Program-made: the position numbers and the translations under genes
Shown: positions 1 to 11,500 of the stretch, piece after piece
How the letters are laid out: each line of letters opens with the position of its first letter
Position numbering within the stretch: position 1 is the first letter of the stretch
Notes under the pieces: model-generated
Database searches by the model: none
Seen by the model: the letters and a program-made list of their open reading frames with translations, nothing else
What the model was told of the DNA's origin: nothing
Source: Gymnogyps californianus
Lineage: Eukaryota > Chordata > Aves > Accipitriformes > Cathartidae
Direction of reading: 5' to 3'
NCBI RefSeq assembly: GCF_018139145.2
Contig: NC_059475.1
Span: 18,976,937-19,040,936, forward strand
DNA: 64,000 nt

Positions 1-1049
1 TGATGGCATACCTGAAATCAATGAAAAGATATTAGTTCACATAATTGAATTTGGTTCTGTGTTTTCAAACCTGTGGATTTTTGTTCAAGCTTTATTTTGT
101 CCATTACAGGAAGTGATTTTCAAATATTTTATTCTTATCATAATATTGTACGGAATAATCTTCACTTATTTTTCTGCTCAAGAGATGCCTGGAATAGGGT
201 AACAAAGGTCCTTTTCAGATATTGCAATGAAGCTACAGAAAGGTGAGAAGCAGGAGTGAAACATGGGTGCTAGAAAGCACTGAAGCAAAGTGAAAGGACT
301 GAAGCAAAGTAGAGATTATGTGACTCTAACCACTGCTTCTATAGGTGTCAAGAAATTCAATTCTGCACAAAACTACAGGAGTGCTCTAAGCTATTTCAAC
401 TGGCTTTGGACCTGAATGGATAATGGGGGAGATGACAGCATAGCAATTTTCTAATTCCTTTATACACCAAACTACTTATAAAGTTTTTGGGGGAAAAAAA
501 AATCCTGAAAAATAAGTAAACCTGAACTCTAGGCAACTTATGAAGAGAACAGAAAATGAATGAAAAATGCTGTGTGAATGAATGAGGTCATACTCCTTGA
601 AACACCAATTAAAGTCTTCAAAAGCTAGAACAATGGTGTTCTGCTAAGTGCTAATCCTTCTATTGAAGAGGAAGAAGGCTGAGGGGTAAGGCTGTTTAAA
701 TTATTAATATGAACCCATGCTAGTCTGCTTCATTGGTACAATGAGATGAATTATAGTGAGGGCAATGTTATTTTAAATTACTCTCAGACAGGTGTGGAGC
801 ACTCACTCATTTCCCATGGGTTGATGTTTACATGTGTTCATGCATTCCTCTCATACTCCTCCTGCATATATGTATCGATCTAACTCAAAAATATTTCATA
901 TGTCCAAAAGAAAAAGTTAGTTACTGAAAGAGCAGACTCACCCAAGAAAAATAATCTTTTTACTGGAATAGCTTTGTTACAAAAAGGCTAGAGCTCATAA
1001 GCCCTCAAGGCAAAGCCCTGTATGACAGGAGACAATGAACTGCTGTGAA
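1..1049. other. non-coding stretch, no gene seen
   Basis: AT-rich sequence with stops in all frames and no paired splice signals that stand out. The only local structure is a 19-base direct repeat at 279-297 and 298-316, starting ACTGAAGCAAAGT. Intron or intergenic DNA. Confidence 0.7.
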
Positions 1050-1215
1050 GGATGGCTTAGTGAATGAGACATGGGGTTAGGATTCGGGACACCTGGGTTC
1101 AAGCTCTCTTCAGTTAATGATTCTCTGTGTGACTTTGAACAAGTTGCTTAATTTATTACATCTTTTAGTTTCTTCTTTGTGTAATGCAGATAATGGCTTC
1201 CCATCTCACAGAGTG
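1050..1215 (+). mobile_element. MIR-type SINE relic
   Basis: The order of motifs follows an amniote MIR SINE on the + strand. A 'gggttaggattcgggacacc' box is followed by TGGGTTCAAGCTCT, then the core CTGTGTGACTTTGAACAAGT, then a degraded CTCAGTTTC-like box and GTAATGCAGATAATGG. It is old: many substitutions, no flanking duplication and no tail visible. MIRs are tRNA-derived SINEs mobilised by L2/CR1-type LINEs, and this copy is inactive. The motif order is seen directly; the family assignment is from recalled consensus features and was not searched. Confidence 0.7.
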
Positions 1216-1714
1216 ATGAGTGTAAAATCTAATGATTCAATGATTCCAAGGCAATCAGATGCCATGGACACTATTAATTAATGTCAATTTCATTATGTTA
1301 CAGAGGCCTGGAATTGCTGAATGACTCTTCCAGAAACACTGCCCTGGATATGCAATGGCTGTTACAACTTCTACCAACATGCCTTGCATTCTTCGCTATT
1401 TCTTCTTCTGCAAACATCTCTCCAAACCCCAGAAAAAAAGTCTTTTGGTAAGGACAAGATGCAGGCTGAAATTCTTCAGATTTGTATTGATGCAGGTGAA
1501 ACGAGGATCAAGTTCAAATCTATTTCCATCCTGAAACATTTTGAAAGGGCACATATATACCAAAAAAGGATCAAACATTAAATAACAACAGCCACTGCTA
1601 GATGTGGTACACTGTGTGTCAGACTACAAATTGAGACTAAATGAGAGAGTGTATTTCCTCCTCCAGTTGCTATTTAAGTTAGAGTACACTCTGAGCAATG
1701 AAAATAAATTATAT

Positions 1715-1850
1715 TAAGCATAGACTGGGTCTCATGGGATCTGCATTCCTCTTGTGATTCTGCCATTAGGTTTCCAGGTGACTTCAGGCAAGTCACCAAT
1801 CTTTCACACCTGCACTCTCCTCAGATCGTCTCCCACCTTTACCACCCAAA
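1715..1850 (+). mobile_element. second MIR-type SINE relic
   Basis: Another decayed MIR-like copy on the + strand. The signature GTGACTTCAGGCAAGTCACC corresponds to the SINE core, preceded by a degraded CTGCATTCCTCTTGTGATTC block and followed by a pyrimidine-rich CTCAGATCGTC region. It lies about 500 bases after the first MIR relic in the same orientation, so the two were probably independent insertions. More diverged than the copy at 1050-1215. Confidence 0.55.
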
Positions 1851-3660
1851 AAGCATAACATTAAAGTACTCTGTCTTGCAGACAGGAATACACAAAGCAC
1901 AACTATGTGAACCCCACAATAAATCCTGACATTCAGCTTTTTCTGCATCTATCGTACCAGCTGACTGTAACACAGATGAGCATTCCCCTTCAGCTTGGTT
2001 CCACTTGAGCTGACTCCACTTCCAAGGAAATTAGCTTTGCTGGCCCTATCTCTTCAAAAAACAGTAAACAGTTGCAGTAAAAGTTGTATGACCTGAGGGA
2101 AAAAAGAGCTGATAAAGCAGTATATATGTGCAGTATATATTCCCTCGGAACTATGCACACTAGAAATAACAATTTCTAAAAGAAATATTAACTTTTCAAC
2201 CAAAACAGTCAATTATAAATGCAGAAGACAGCCCATGCAAATGCCTGCATTCATGCACCACTGCTTGGGCAGAGAGCAATGACAGATCTTGCACACAGAG
2301 CCTCCATCGTGTCTTAGAAACATAGAATTAGATATGCCTTAGATCAGGCCCCACGGTTGTTCCTGGAAACATGTATGGTCTCCCAAGATGGAGAAGATCC
2401 AGGAAGCATCACTGCTGCTATTACTGCAGCTCAACATATTTTAATACATTTTCTTTTGCTCTTCTTCAGTCTTTCAACTGCCAGCACATAATGCAAAGAT
2501 CAAAACCAGCAATAGGCAGGCTGGGACTACTCATTTAACAACTGTGAAAAGGCAGCTCAGCTAGGAACCATCCTGCACAGCTATTCTGCCCAGCTCTTTC
2601 ACACAAGCACACATAGGCGCCTGTGTGTGTGCACACACGTGCATACATAAAACAGATTTATTTATTTGATTTTACAGCTTTTGTCAGTGCAGCACATAGC
2701 TGCGTAGCCTACTTCTTTTGCCAGAACACATATTGGCATTCTAGTGCTCCAAGCACTTTCCTTATGACAACTCTTACATTTTTAAACTCCTTTTTGGTAC
2801 AGTAGAATGGGTGTTAAGGTCTGATTCACATTCTGTACATAAAAGGTAATGTTCTCACCATTCCTCATCCAAACCAATGGAGATCAGAAATTTGCAACTT
2901 TTTTGTTTGTTTTAATCTGTACTTCTCTGTTCTATCACTATTTCTCCCTTCATCTCAACCTAAAAGAAAACTCTGAAACAGTGGCCATTAGCTACAGAAA
3001 AACATGATTAATTATCACTTTCCAAGTCTGGATACCAAAAATAGCAACTGTCTTCAAAACACAAAATATTGAAGCAAAGTATTTGCTTTAATTTATCTTT
3101 TAGTATTTATTTACAAGAAACACATTTCTAAAATATTCATAGTAAGTTTTTGCAACCTGTTCTTTCCCTCCTCCATTATTATTTGTACTTTCGCAAACCC
3201 CAAACATCTGCCAGTGCAAAAATATGAGGTTTCAAACTGTCCCTTCATGGACTGAGAGGCATGTCTCAAATCATCATGGACCATTCTCCCAATCCTGACA
3301 AGAGGGGCCTGTGATTCAGTACATTAGGCACTGCATCAATTCTAAGAATAAAAGATGAAAAGAAAAAAACACACTGAACTATAAAATAGTGTCAGAAAAA
3401 CATAAAAGTGTTTTATTATTTTGTTGCCTTTTATTCTCCAAAATGCACAAACACATTCCAAATTTTCCCTGAACTAAGTATGACTCCTCTGCTTGTGGGG
3501 CAGCTGGGAACAGGGCAGTCCACAGCAGCAGCTACTGAGTCAGTCATGGCAGCTACAGATAACTTCGCAGTTATGAAGTTCTGCTCCCCACAGTTCCCTG
3601 TGCTGCATCTTGAGAGGAATGAGTCCTGACTGAAGAGTTCAGACGTGCACACAAGCATGT
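1851..3660. other. non-coding stretch, no gene seen
   Basis: No coding or RNA gene recognised. A short alternating GT/CA patch lies at about 2600-2645. The rest is AT-rich sequence with chance open frames of 60-76 codons, none of which looks conserved in composition. Confidence 0.65.
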
Positions 3661-4257
3661 TGTCCTGGTTTCGGCTGGGATAGAGTTAACTCTCTTCTCA
3701 GTAGCTGGTACAGTGCTGTGTTTTGGATTTAGTGTGAGAATGATGTTGATAACACACTGATGTTTTAGTTGTTGCTAAGTAGCGCTTATCTTAAGCCAAG
3801 GACTTTTCAGTCTCCCATGCTCTGCCAGCAGGAGGTGTGCAAGAAGCTGGGAGGGAGCATAGCCAGGGCAGCTGACCTGAACTAGCCAAAGGGGTATTCC
3901 ATACCATGGAACATCATGCCCAGTACATAAACAGGGGGGAGTTGGCCAGGCGGCGCGGATCGCGGCTCAGGAACTAACTGGGCATCCGTCAGCATGTGGT
4001 GAGCAATTGCATTGTGCATCACTGGGGTTTTTTTCTCTTCCCCCCCCCCCTTTTGTTATATTCCTTTTCATTACTATTATTATTATATTTCATGATCACT
4101 ATTGTTAGTATTGTATTTTACTTTAGTTATTAAACTGTTCTTATCTCAACCCACAAGTTTTACTTTTTTTTCCTTTCCTCCTCCTCACCCCACTGGGAGG
4201 GGGAAGGGGGAAGCGGCTGCGTGGTGCTTAGTTGCTGACTGGGGTTAAATCACAACA
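3661..4257 (+). mobile_element. solo LTR 1, avian ERVL-like endogenous retrovirus
   Basis: A solitary long terminal repeat on the + strand of 597 bases. It begins TGTCCTGGTTTCGGCTGGGA and ends GGGGTTAAATCACAACA, so it has the TG...CA ends of retroviral LTRs. It is flanked by a perfect 5-base duplication, CATGT at 3656-3660 and 4258-4262. Five-base duplications are usual for ERVL (class III) elements, against 4 for gamma-like and 6 for beta-like elements. No primer-binding site or internal region follows, so it is a solo LTR left by LTR-LTR recombination. An ATTAAA polyadenylation signal sits at 4129-4134. The position matching the TATA box of the other two copies reads GTACATAAA (3923-3931), so the box is damaged. 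This copy is clearly more diverged than LTRs 2 and 3 and may belong to an older subfamily. Confidence 0.92.
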
Positions 4258-6425
4258 CATGTGCAGACCTCACACACCACTCATTGAAAGCCATGCTTCT
4301 TTGCACTCCAGTGAAATCTCAACAGTGCTGCTCTCTTCAGCTCAACAGCAGCAGTTATTTCTCCTCTACCTCCTTGCCACCTCCCTAATCACTGCCTTAA
4401 GGTAGGATCTGCCTTAAAGAATGGGTTTTTTTCTCCATCTCCACCAAACTGACTCCCTCTTAAGAACACACAATAAATACCTGGATAGTACTTCAGCAGG
4501 GGACCTCAAATCCAAGGCTTGCATAGGGTAGAGAGATTCTGTAGAACAGATATCACTATTCAGATTACAGATCTGTATTTTACTGAAATGTAAAGCTGGA
4601 ATCCTGACTGGGTTTTGTTCATTTGTGTGTGTCTCAAGCATCATGGCCTAATGCTAGCATGGGAAATTCAAGCTATCTTTATAATGTCTCTCCTACTATT
4701 TACCCTGATTCCACTTTTCTCCTAAAACCCTGGGTAGAGTTAATGGGAATTTAATAATCACTGCTTTACGTTACTTGGTAAAGTGGTTTCTGACAGAGAT
4801 TAGAAACTTCTGCTTGAGAAACATCATGGAAGCATTCTGCGGAATTGTATCAAGCACCACCAAACTCCTTCCTGCACAGGAAGGTGCAGGAAAGGTGCAC
4901 TTTTCCTACAGGTGTGATCTTCGTTCACTACAACAAGATTTATGGCAAAATACTGGAAAACAGGCTGGCCTCAAACAAGAATGCATATTTTGAAAAAGAT
5001 TCTTCCAATTCTTCCAATTTTTTTAAATCCATTTTGCATTTAGGCCTCCCCCCCATCCCCCTCACAATAACATTTTTGAGTAGATGCTCTCAAGCAAATA
5101 AATTTGGGCTCTTAGTCTCAATTTTCACTTGCGTAAAGCAATAAAAGATTTGGACTAACTTCTGAACTGAGAATCTCTGGTTTGAAAGAAAAGCTGGCTA
5201 CAGTCGACTAGATTTCCTGCTTGACTGAGATGAACATCCTAGAAAGCATTGACAGCGAGCACCCTTAAATAATGCACTTCAGTATGTGCCCGGATCTCTC
5301 ACTGGGGTGAGAGGGACAAAGCAGAAGTCACATATGCAGGAAAGGCCTGTCATTTCCAACTATTTAAGGTATGACAGTGAAACTAAAGATGGACCACGCA
5401 TCTGAATGCTATTCAGCTATGCAAAATACAAATCAAAGTGCAGTGTGGTTCCAGTAACACAAGAAAACTTCCACTTGCTTTAAATCACCTCACACAACAT
5501 TACTTAGTTGAACCATCTTTCCCACTCCATATTCATTAATTACTACTTCCACACAAAAAACTCTGTCTCTTTTGGACAACAATTTTCTTAAGCAGATAAC
5601 AGTCACATTAAATCCACCAGTTCAAAAAGGAGCATTTTACCAAATGAGCCATGAAATTCATTTTACTTTTCTGCCACTAGTATGTCAGAAACTCTGTGTC
5701 GCCTTTAATAAACTTCTCCAAATGAGCATGCTGATAACCGAACAACATGACATTTCTAACAGTGAGAAGGCAGAAAACCAGAAACAATTACATTAAGAAA
5801 TAAAAGGGGAAGGCGAAAAGCAGGCTGGAAGTATCTCGCTTCAAGAAAAATCTTGTTAAATTAGGATTTTGCACTCTTCTCAGGGAAAAAGAGGACTCCT
5901 AGGCCTAAGAGTGGCCATGTGTCAAGTTTCCTATTCCACTCTTAATGAGACCATCCTGATAATACAGGACAGGACTGAAGTGTGAACAAAGCGGTACATC
6001 ACCACCTGAAGGGCCAGAAAAATTAGCATAAAGAAGTGAAAATTATAAACATACTTGTTTAAGATACTTTGGCAACATTCTCACTCAACAGATTTGCTTG
6101 CAAGTTTACCGGAAAAAATGCATTCATACTGAAAACAACTGTAACAAAAGGAATCTGCCACTTCCGTGGAATGGAAAATTCCAAGTTGAGTTCTCATCTT
6201 TTTGGTCATAGATATTCTCTGTTCCTTCATATTCTCTTTTATACCAGCAAAAATAGAAAAGCAAACCTAAAGAAGAAAAAAAAAAAATTGACAAGTCTGC
6301 CACAGAGCATAAGACAAAATATCAAAAGTAAAAACAAAACAAAACCAAAAACTTTGGGAACAAATGGAACTAAATCAAAGTAGGTCTTTTCAGCTGGTTG
6401 ATTTTTTTTCATTGCCATTTCCTGT
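4258..6425. other. non-coding stretch between two solo LTRs
   Basis: About 2.2 kb of AT-rich DNA between LTR 1 and LTR 2. It carries no retroviral internal sequence that I can recognise. The two LTRs are also in opposite orientation and have different target duplications, so this is not a provirus. The longest open frames are about 100 codons and unremarkable. A CCTCCCCCCC-type C-rich patch lies near 5047-5062. Confidence 0.7.
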
Positions 6426-6573
6426 TGTTGTGGTTTAACCCCAGCCGACAGCTAAGCACCACGCAGCCGCTTGCTCACTGCCCCCCCACCCCTGGGATGG
6501 GGGAGAGAATCAGGAAAAAAAACTCGTGAGTTGAGATAAAGACAGTTTAATAGGACAGAAAGGAATGAAAAAC

Positions 6574-6604
<31 letters not shown>

Positions 6605-7015
6605 TGACAATAGCAATACTAACAGAATTAAACTATACAAAGTAAGTGGTGCACAATGCAATTGCTCACCACTCGTTGACCGATGCCCAGTTAGTTCCCG
6701 AGCCGCGATCCCCCCTCCCAGTTAACTCCCCCCAGTTTATATACTGGGCATGATGTCATATGGTATGGAATAGCTCTTTGGCCAGTTTGGGTCAGCTGTC
6801 CTGATGGTGTCCCCTCCCAGCTTCTTGTGCCCCTCCAGCCTTCTTGCTGGCTGGGCACGAGAAGCTGAAAAATCCTTGACTTAGTATAAACACTACTTAG
6901 CAACAACTAAAAACATCGGTGTGTTATCAACATTCTTTTCCTACTAAATCCAAAACACAGCACTATACCAGCTACTAGGAAGAAAATTAACTCTGTCCTA
7001 GCCGAAACCAGGACA
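6426..7015 (-). mobile_element. solo LTR 2, avian ERVL-like endogenous retrovirus
   Basis: A solo LTR on the - strand of 590 bases, flanked by a perfect 5-base duplication, CCTGT at 6421-6425 and 7016-7020. On its own strand it starts TGTCCTGGTTTCGGCTAGGA and ends CCACAACA. The promoter core is intact: TATATAAA is the complement of 6735-6742. An ATTAAA signal is the complement of 6546-6551. An AATG/AAT microsatellite at about 6574-6604 makes it slightly longer than LTR 3. By eye it differs from LTR 3 by only about eight substitutions over some 575 aligned bases plus a few indels. The two are therefore close relatives and fairly recent insertions. No internal retroviral genes are attached. Confidence 0.93.
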
Positions 7016-8734
7016 CCTGTTTTTCAATCAGCTCTAATCCTTGGCTGGAAAACTCAATGGAGCTATGTCAATTTATATTTGCTAAGGATTTGGCACATCA
7101 TATTAAGTATTTCCCAGTGCGATCATCTAAGTTAAGTAATTAAAACATTTCATGCAAACAGGGACAGAATCTATATTTCAGTTTCTTGACTGATCCCAGC
7201 ACAGCCAAAAGGGCTCCAATTTCCTCAAATGAGATGAACTGGAACATTTATTTGTACACTGAGAGTTCTAATGCCATACCCATGGTGCCTAGATACTTTT
7301 GTACACTACATATACCCCTTCAAAATACAATGGGAAGCACTAACTTAATCCATAACTGTGTCTACTTTTATAAAGTCATGTAAACATCTAATTAAGTAGC
7401 CCTCATCCTCTTGTCTAAGACATTGCAGATTACAGAATCCAAGAGTCCAGACTACATCTGTACAATATAACCAAATATAACATTTTCCTCCATCAGGTTC
7501 ATTTTTATCTGCCTGATATTTAAGAGCAACTTCCATTGTGGGAAGGGAATTACAACAGTGCAAGAAGTGATATGGCTGGTACCTTGATTACCACCAGTCA
7601 GCTGCACTTCAGTGGACTGAAGTGATTAACTGAAGCATTCAGAGTTGAATTTCACTGGAAAAAGAAAGAAGGTGGGGGAAGCAAATGCACTTTTCCAATT
7701 TTCATTCTATTTTTGCTTGCTTTGACTCTGTCATGAGTGTCATTAAAGCTATATGAAGAAAGTTTTAAATTTGATTTAAAACTATCTCTTAACCGCTGGA
7801 TATACTCATGCATTCTCACCTAGAACACAAATTTTGTCTGTCAAACTTGCTGAACAAATTACAAAGGGAAAATCCATTGCAGATTTTTTTTTTTCTTTAA
7901 TTTCACTCTATTATGTGAAACAGACTCTGCCAAGCCTTGCCTTGATAAAAAGAAGAGAGCCCTCACTTTGGGTCTGAAAAAGAAGGTGGAGAATTATTTA
8001 AAAGGAAAATTAGTAGAACACCATTTTGCATTTCATCCTAAGCCACAGGAATCAACAGAATTATCTTCTTTGTTTGACCAGTGCAGCCCTGGATCCAGCC
8101 CTTTATGAGATCGATCTTTGATGAACATTATCTATTCAATCTTTGTTGCTAGAATCCGATCTTGCTCTGTCCCCTTACTTGTCAGAAACATAGGCTTTTA
8201 CAAAACAACTATTTAAGCACTCCAAATCAAGGAAATTATAACAATGAGACCGAAAAAACTCCTCCTACAGGTGACTGAAAGGATGCAGAACAAAACAGTA
8301 AGGAGAGTAAAGAAAAACATCATAAAAGTGACAGGGACGGAAGAAAAATTAAAGAGTCTGTAATTTTTCTTAGGAAAGAAAAAAATTTGTGTCTGACAGC
8401 AAGTTAACAAATGAACTACTTCAGTTCATGCTGGTGGCAATTTATTTTCCCAGTGTGTCCCCTTGGCTTTAGTAACTTGATGTCTCAGAAGGTTTTCTTT
8501 TTCTGCCTCGTGTCACAGCAAACTCTGGCAAACTGGGTGACCACAGGAAACTTGTAAAACAACATCAGGACATTCAGAAGCACAAAATAAGGTGGAGAAA
8601 ACTTTCAGAAACTCAGTCAAGGATTACAAATTACAGGAAGAGTAAAGACAGAAGAATGCATTCCCTGCCCCAATATGTGGAAAAAAGACCATTAGGTGAC
8701 TCAAAACAGCATCTCCAGTCTGGAGACCCCTGAC
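7016..8734. other. non-coding stretch, no gene seen
   Basis: AT-rich DNA without splice-site pairs, RNA genes or recognisable repeats. Short open frames (65-72 codons) are within chance expectation. Confidence 0.65.
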
Positions 8735-8895
8735 CTCTCGCTGTTCAGGTAAGAGATTTGAGGCCAGAAAGAACCACTCTAATTACCTCATCCAACCTCC
8801 TGCTTAACAAGCCTGCAAACTGTGGTCAAGACTACAGGCCACATAATTTAAAAGACATCCAGTCTTCATTTGTGAAAGGGAAACTCCCCCTTATC
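8735..8895 (+). mobile_element. old amniote interspersed repeat
   Basis: The stretch around 8754-8830 (GAGATTTGAGGCCAGAAAG, then ACCACTCTAATTACCTCATC, CAACCTCCTGCTTAACA) matches the familiar reptile/bird repeat with GGCCAGAAGGGACCA followed by CATCTAGTCTGACCTCCTG. Many substitutions mark it as old and inactive. I know this block from turtle and crocodile genomes but do not assign the formal family name with confidence. Confidence 0.5.
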
Positions 8896-10377
8896 AATTT
8901 GTATCATTGATAAAATATCATAACTATAAAAAGAAATAAAAATAAAAACTGCATCTTATTCCTAGTTCACAACTGTCTGCCTCCAACTCTTTTCTCATGC
9001 CTTTGGCAAGTTCCCCAGTAAGATGGAACAAAGATAACCAGAATGCTTGTCCTAGCCACAGCAATTGGTTTATCACAAAAATGTGGCAAAATGAAAACTT
9101 TCACCTCAACTCCTCTAAATATTGGTGATTAATACTAAATGAGACCTGAATTCATACTCAAAACAAAAAATAAAATATTGCTTACTCTTTGGGCTAGCTT
9201 CTAGAAGGAACAGAAGGCTTGAGACAGCTGACATAGGACAAGACAACAACTGCTCAGTTTACACTGGGAAGAATTCTGCTGCTGTTGCCCACACTCCAGG
9301 GACGTCACTGACATTTCCAGGGCACATGGGAGAGCGTGCCTCAGCACTCACCTAGCTGCAGAGCTAGTAACAACTGCCACCCATCCCAGGCTTGCGACAG
9401 TAAAACCTCTGTACTTTGCTTTGAAAAAATTATTTTGAATATTCATCTTCAAGGGAGGAAGGAGGAAAACCCAAGACTGATCAAAGGTACTGCACACTGC
9501 TTGGTCTGCTCCAGTCCACTCAAAGCAAATTGTTTATAGAGATACGTGGTTCCAGTTCCTCAGGCATCTTTACCCTCAGCTGCAGACCTGATGAATGAAA
9601 TAAGCCCCTAAATGCCTACACAATTTACCAAAGATAGTGTTCATTTATCATACTACTGCTATAGAAATAGACAGATTGGTTGAGTTTTAAATCTACGAAA
9701 GGCTCTTTTTATATGCCTTTGTGATTGAGCTCATTTACATATTAAAATAAATGTTCAGAGTGCATAAAAATAAGACACTGAGTTAGGGCCCCTCTCAAAA
9801 TCTGGCTGTAGCATGCAATTATACCTCTCATACATAAACTATGTCACACTGTTCAACCACTCACCGGTAAAGGCAGTGTAGACACTGAGAGCTAACCTCA
9901 AGGCAGAACAGCAGGACAGAGTTTGCCTTTATGTACTCCCCATAACCCCAGTAGTTTTATAATCTTCCAGCTTTATACCAGGCTGCCAGATCTTTCACAG
10001 ATGCTGGCAACCAAGCCAGTGAAAAGAACAGGCGTGTCAGAAGATAGCCGCGAGAGGACACTGGCATCACTGCATATACTTCCACAGTGAGAAACAAATT
10101 AGGAGAGAGATAGAGAGGGATATGAAGAAAAAGGAACCACATGAACCACAACTGGGAGGCAAAAAAAGACATAGCTGTATTTCACAGAGAAACAAGAGAC
10201 TAGCATCCAATGTGCAGCATCAGAAAAGCACTGTATTTTGTGGTGAAAAAAGGAGATTGAGGAGGAAAAGGCTGGATTCATTAGTTTATTCTCATCTTTG
10301 TCACTGATACACTTTTATCTCCAGTTTTGATCCTACTGCCCTGTGTCACAGCATACCCACCAATAATGGACATAAGG
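8896..10377. other. non-coding stretch, no gene seen
   Basis: No gene recognised. On the - strand, a 15-base interval at 9186-9200 lies between a moderate AG acceptor and a GTAAGC donor, too weak a signal to annotate as an exon. The rest is unstructured AT-rich sequence. Confidence 0.6.
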
Positions 10378-10470
10378 TCTGAATTTCAAAAGTGTTTAGC
10401 ACTGTAACTCCTAACAGTGTAACTCTTAACACTGTAACAAAAATTCAGGCAACAGGTGCTACAGGTATTC
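10378..10470 (+). mobile_element. old amniote repeat (TGACTTCAATGG family)
   Basis: The run TGAATTTCAAAAGTGTTTAG followed by CACTGTAACTCC resembles the amniote repeat whose intact form reads TTTTCAAAAGTGCTGAGCAC and then CCATTGACTTCAATGG. Here the palindromic core has been replaced by an imperfect internal repeat, GTAACTCCTAACA / GTAACTCTTAACA (10404-10433). Old and inactive. Confidence 0.4.
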
Positions 10471-10477
10471 AAATGCT

Positions 10478-10500
10478 GGGGGGGGGGGGGCGGCGGGCGG
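10478..10500 (+). repeat. poly-G tract with GGC extension
   Basis: Thirteen consecutive G (10478-10490), then CGGCGGGCGG, then an A-rich run. A pure low-complexity tract likely to vary in length between individuals and able to form G-quadruplex-like structures. Confidence 0.9.
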
Positions 10501-10529
10501 AGAAAAAAAGAAACCGGGTCTCTAACGTT

Positions 10530-10640
10530 TACTGAACCTCTCTGGGATGTTGTGAGGATTAATTAACTAATGCCTGTAAAATGTTTAGAGATTCTCAGAT
10601 AAAATGCTGTAGATGTCAGAACAATAATTTAAATTAAATG
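10530..10640 (+). mobile_element. MIR-type SINE, 3' half
   Basis: Motifs appear in the order of the 3' half of an amniote MIR: CCTCTCTGGGATGTTGTGAG, GATTAATTAACTAATG, CTGTAAAATGTTTAGAGATT, CTCAGATAAAATGCTGTAG. The matching intact pattern is GAGGATTAATTAATTAATG ... TGTAAAGCGCTTTGAGATCC ... GGCGCTATA. Truncated at its 5' end by the G-rich and A-rich tract just upstream. Confidence 0.65.
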
Positions 10641-10914
10641 TCACATAATCACTGAATGTGTTTTGGGGAAAAGACTATGCTCGCAAACTGCGAAGAAACA
10701 GTATGTTGGCTAAAAGGAAAGAGGAAAAGTAGACAATCAGATGCTACAGAATTTGTTCCAGGAATGAGAAGACAGAAAAGCTGAGCTATTAAGCTAAAGA
10801 GCTGAAAAAGAACACTTAGCTTGTTTAAAAAACGTAAGACATTCTCCCCAGCTTTTGAAGTCAAAGTTCAGTGACAATTAGAGGAATAAGACTTCTGTAG
10901 TAAACAGACCTTAT

Positions 10915-11300
10915 TTGCCATCATGGCACACAAGCAAGACAAAAGCAGGACCAAAAGAGACGACAGCAGCACCAGCTGCCCACCATTCCCACCCCCGCCC
11001 CCTTCCACACACAGCCGCAGCACACATAGATTGCCATCTTTCACCCGATTAATCCTCTCCCAGGACAGATTAACGCTTATCTGCTCAATATCCATCTGCT
11101 TTGTGATTTCAGTAGATTGTAACCAATCCCAAGGCTTTATCAGCGCCTCTCCCCCCATAGGCAGATGGAAAAAGATGGAAATCATCGTGTTCTATTAGCA
11201 ATGGCAGTGACAACAGGCTAACACAGCTGCCTCTTTCCCTTGTTTCCTCATTCCGGCTCCGCAGCACAGAAAGATTGCAGTATGGCAACACAGGCAAAGC
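10915..11300. promoter_or_regulatory. candidate conserved noncoding element 1
   Basis: This stretch is richer in GC than its surroundings and dense in transcription-factor-like words. They include CCGATTAATCC (K50 homeodomain type, 11045-11055), CAGATTAACG, CTTATCTG and CTTTATCAG (GATA-type) and AACCAATCCC, all within about 100 bases. It has no decayed-repeat signature and no splice-flanked frame, although open frames of 82-105 codons cross it on both strands. Texture alone suggests a developmental enhancer or ultraconserved-like block; conservation could not be measured here. Confidence 0.3.
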
Positions 11301-11500
11301 CACCTTCTCCCTCTGCTTGCTATTCACCTGAATTAATGAGTTTAGAGAGGAGAGCAACTGCTAAACGCTCCTTCCAAAATAGGTTTACTACAGGAGCATT
11401 GCTGTCTCTGCCCCAGCTAAAAGACGAGAATGGATTACAGAGACAGGAAGCAGAAAGGAAAGCCTTGAACTATTAAGATTTAGGCATTTCAGACATCTGT

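Noticed and set aside
3828..3842. CTCF-like core CCAGCAGGAGGTGT in LTR 1
   Set aside because: Three mismatches to the core motif, and the matching position in LTRs 2 and 3 does not keep it.
6691..6906. 71-codon minus-strand open frame, repeated almost identically at 49493-49708
   Set aside because: Both lie entirely inside the LTRs. The frame is shared because the LTRs are copies of each other, not because it is a gene.
3661..7015. LTR 1 and LTR 2 as the two ends of one provirus
   Set aside because: They are in opposite orientation, have different 5-base target duplications, and no internal viral genes lie between them.
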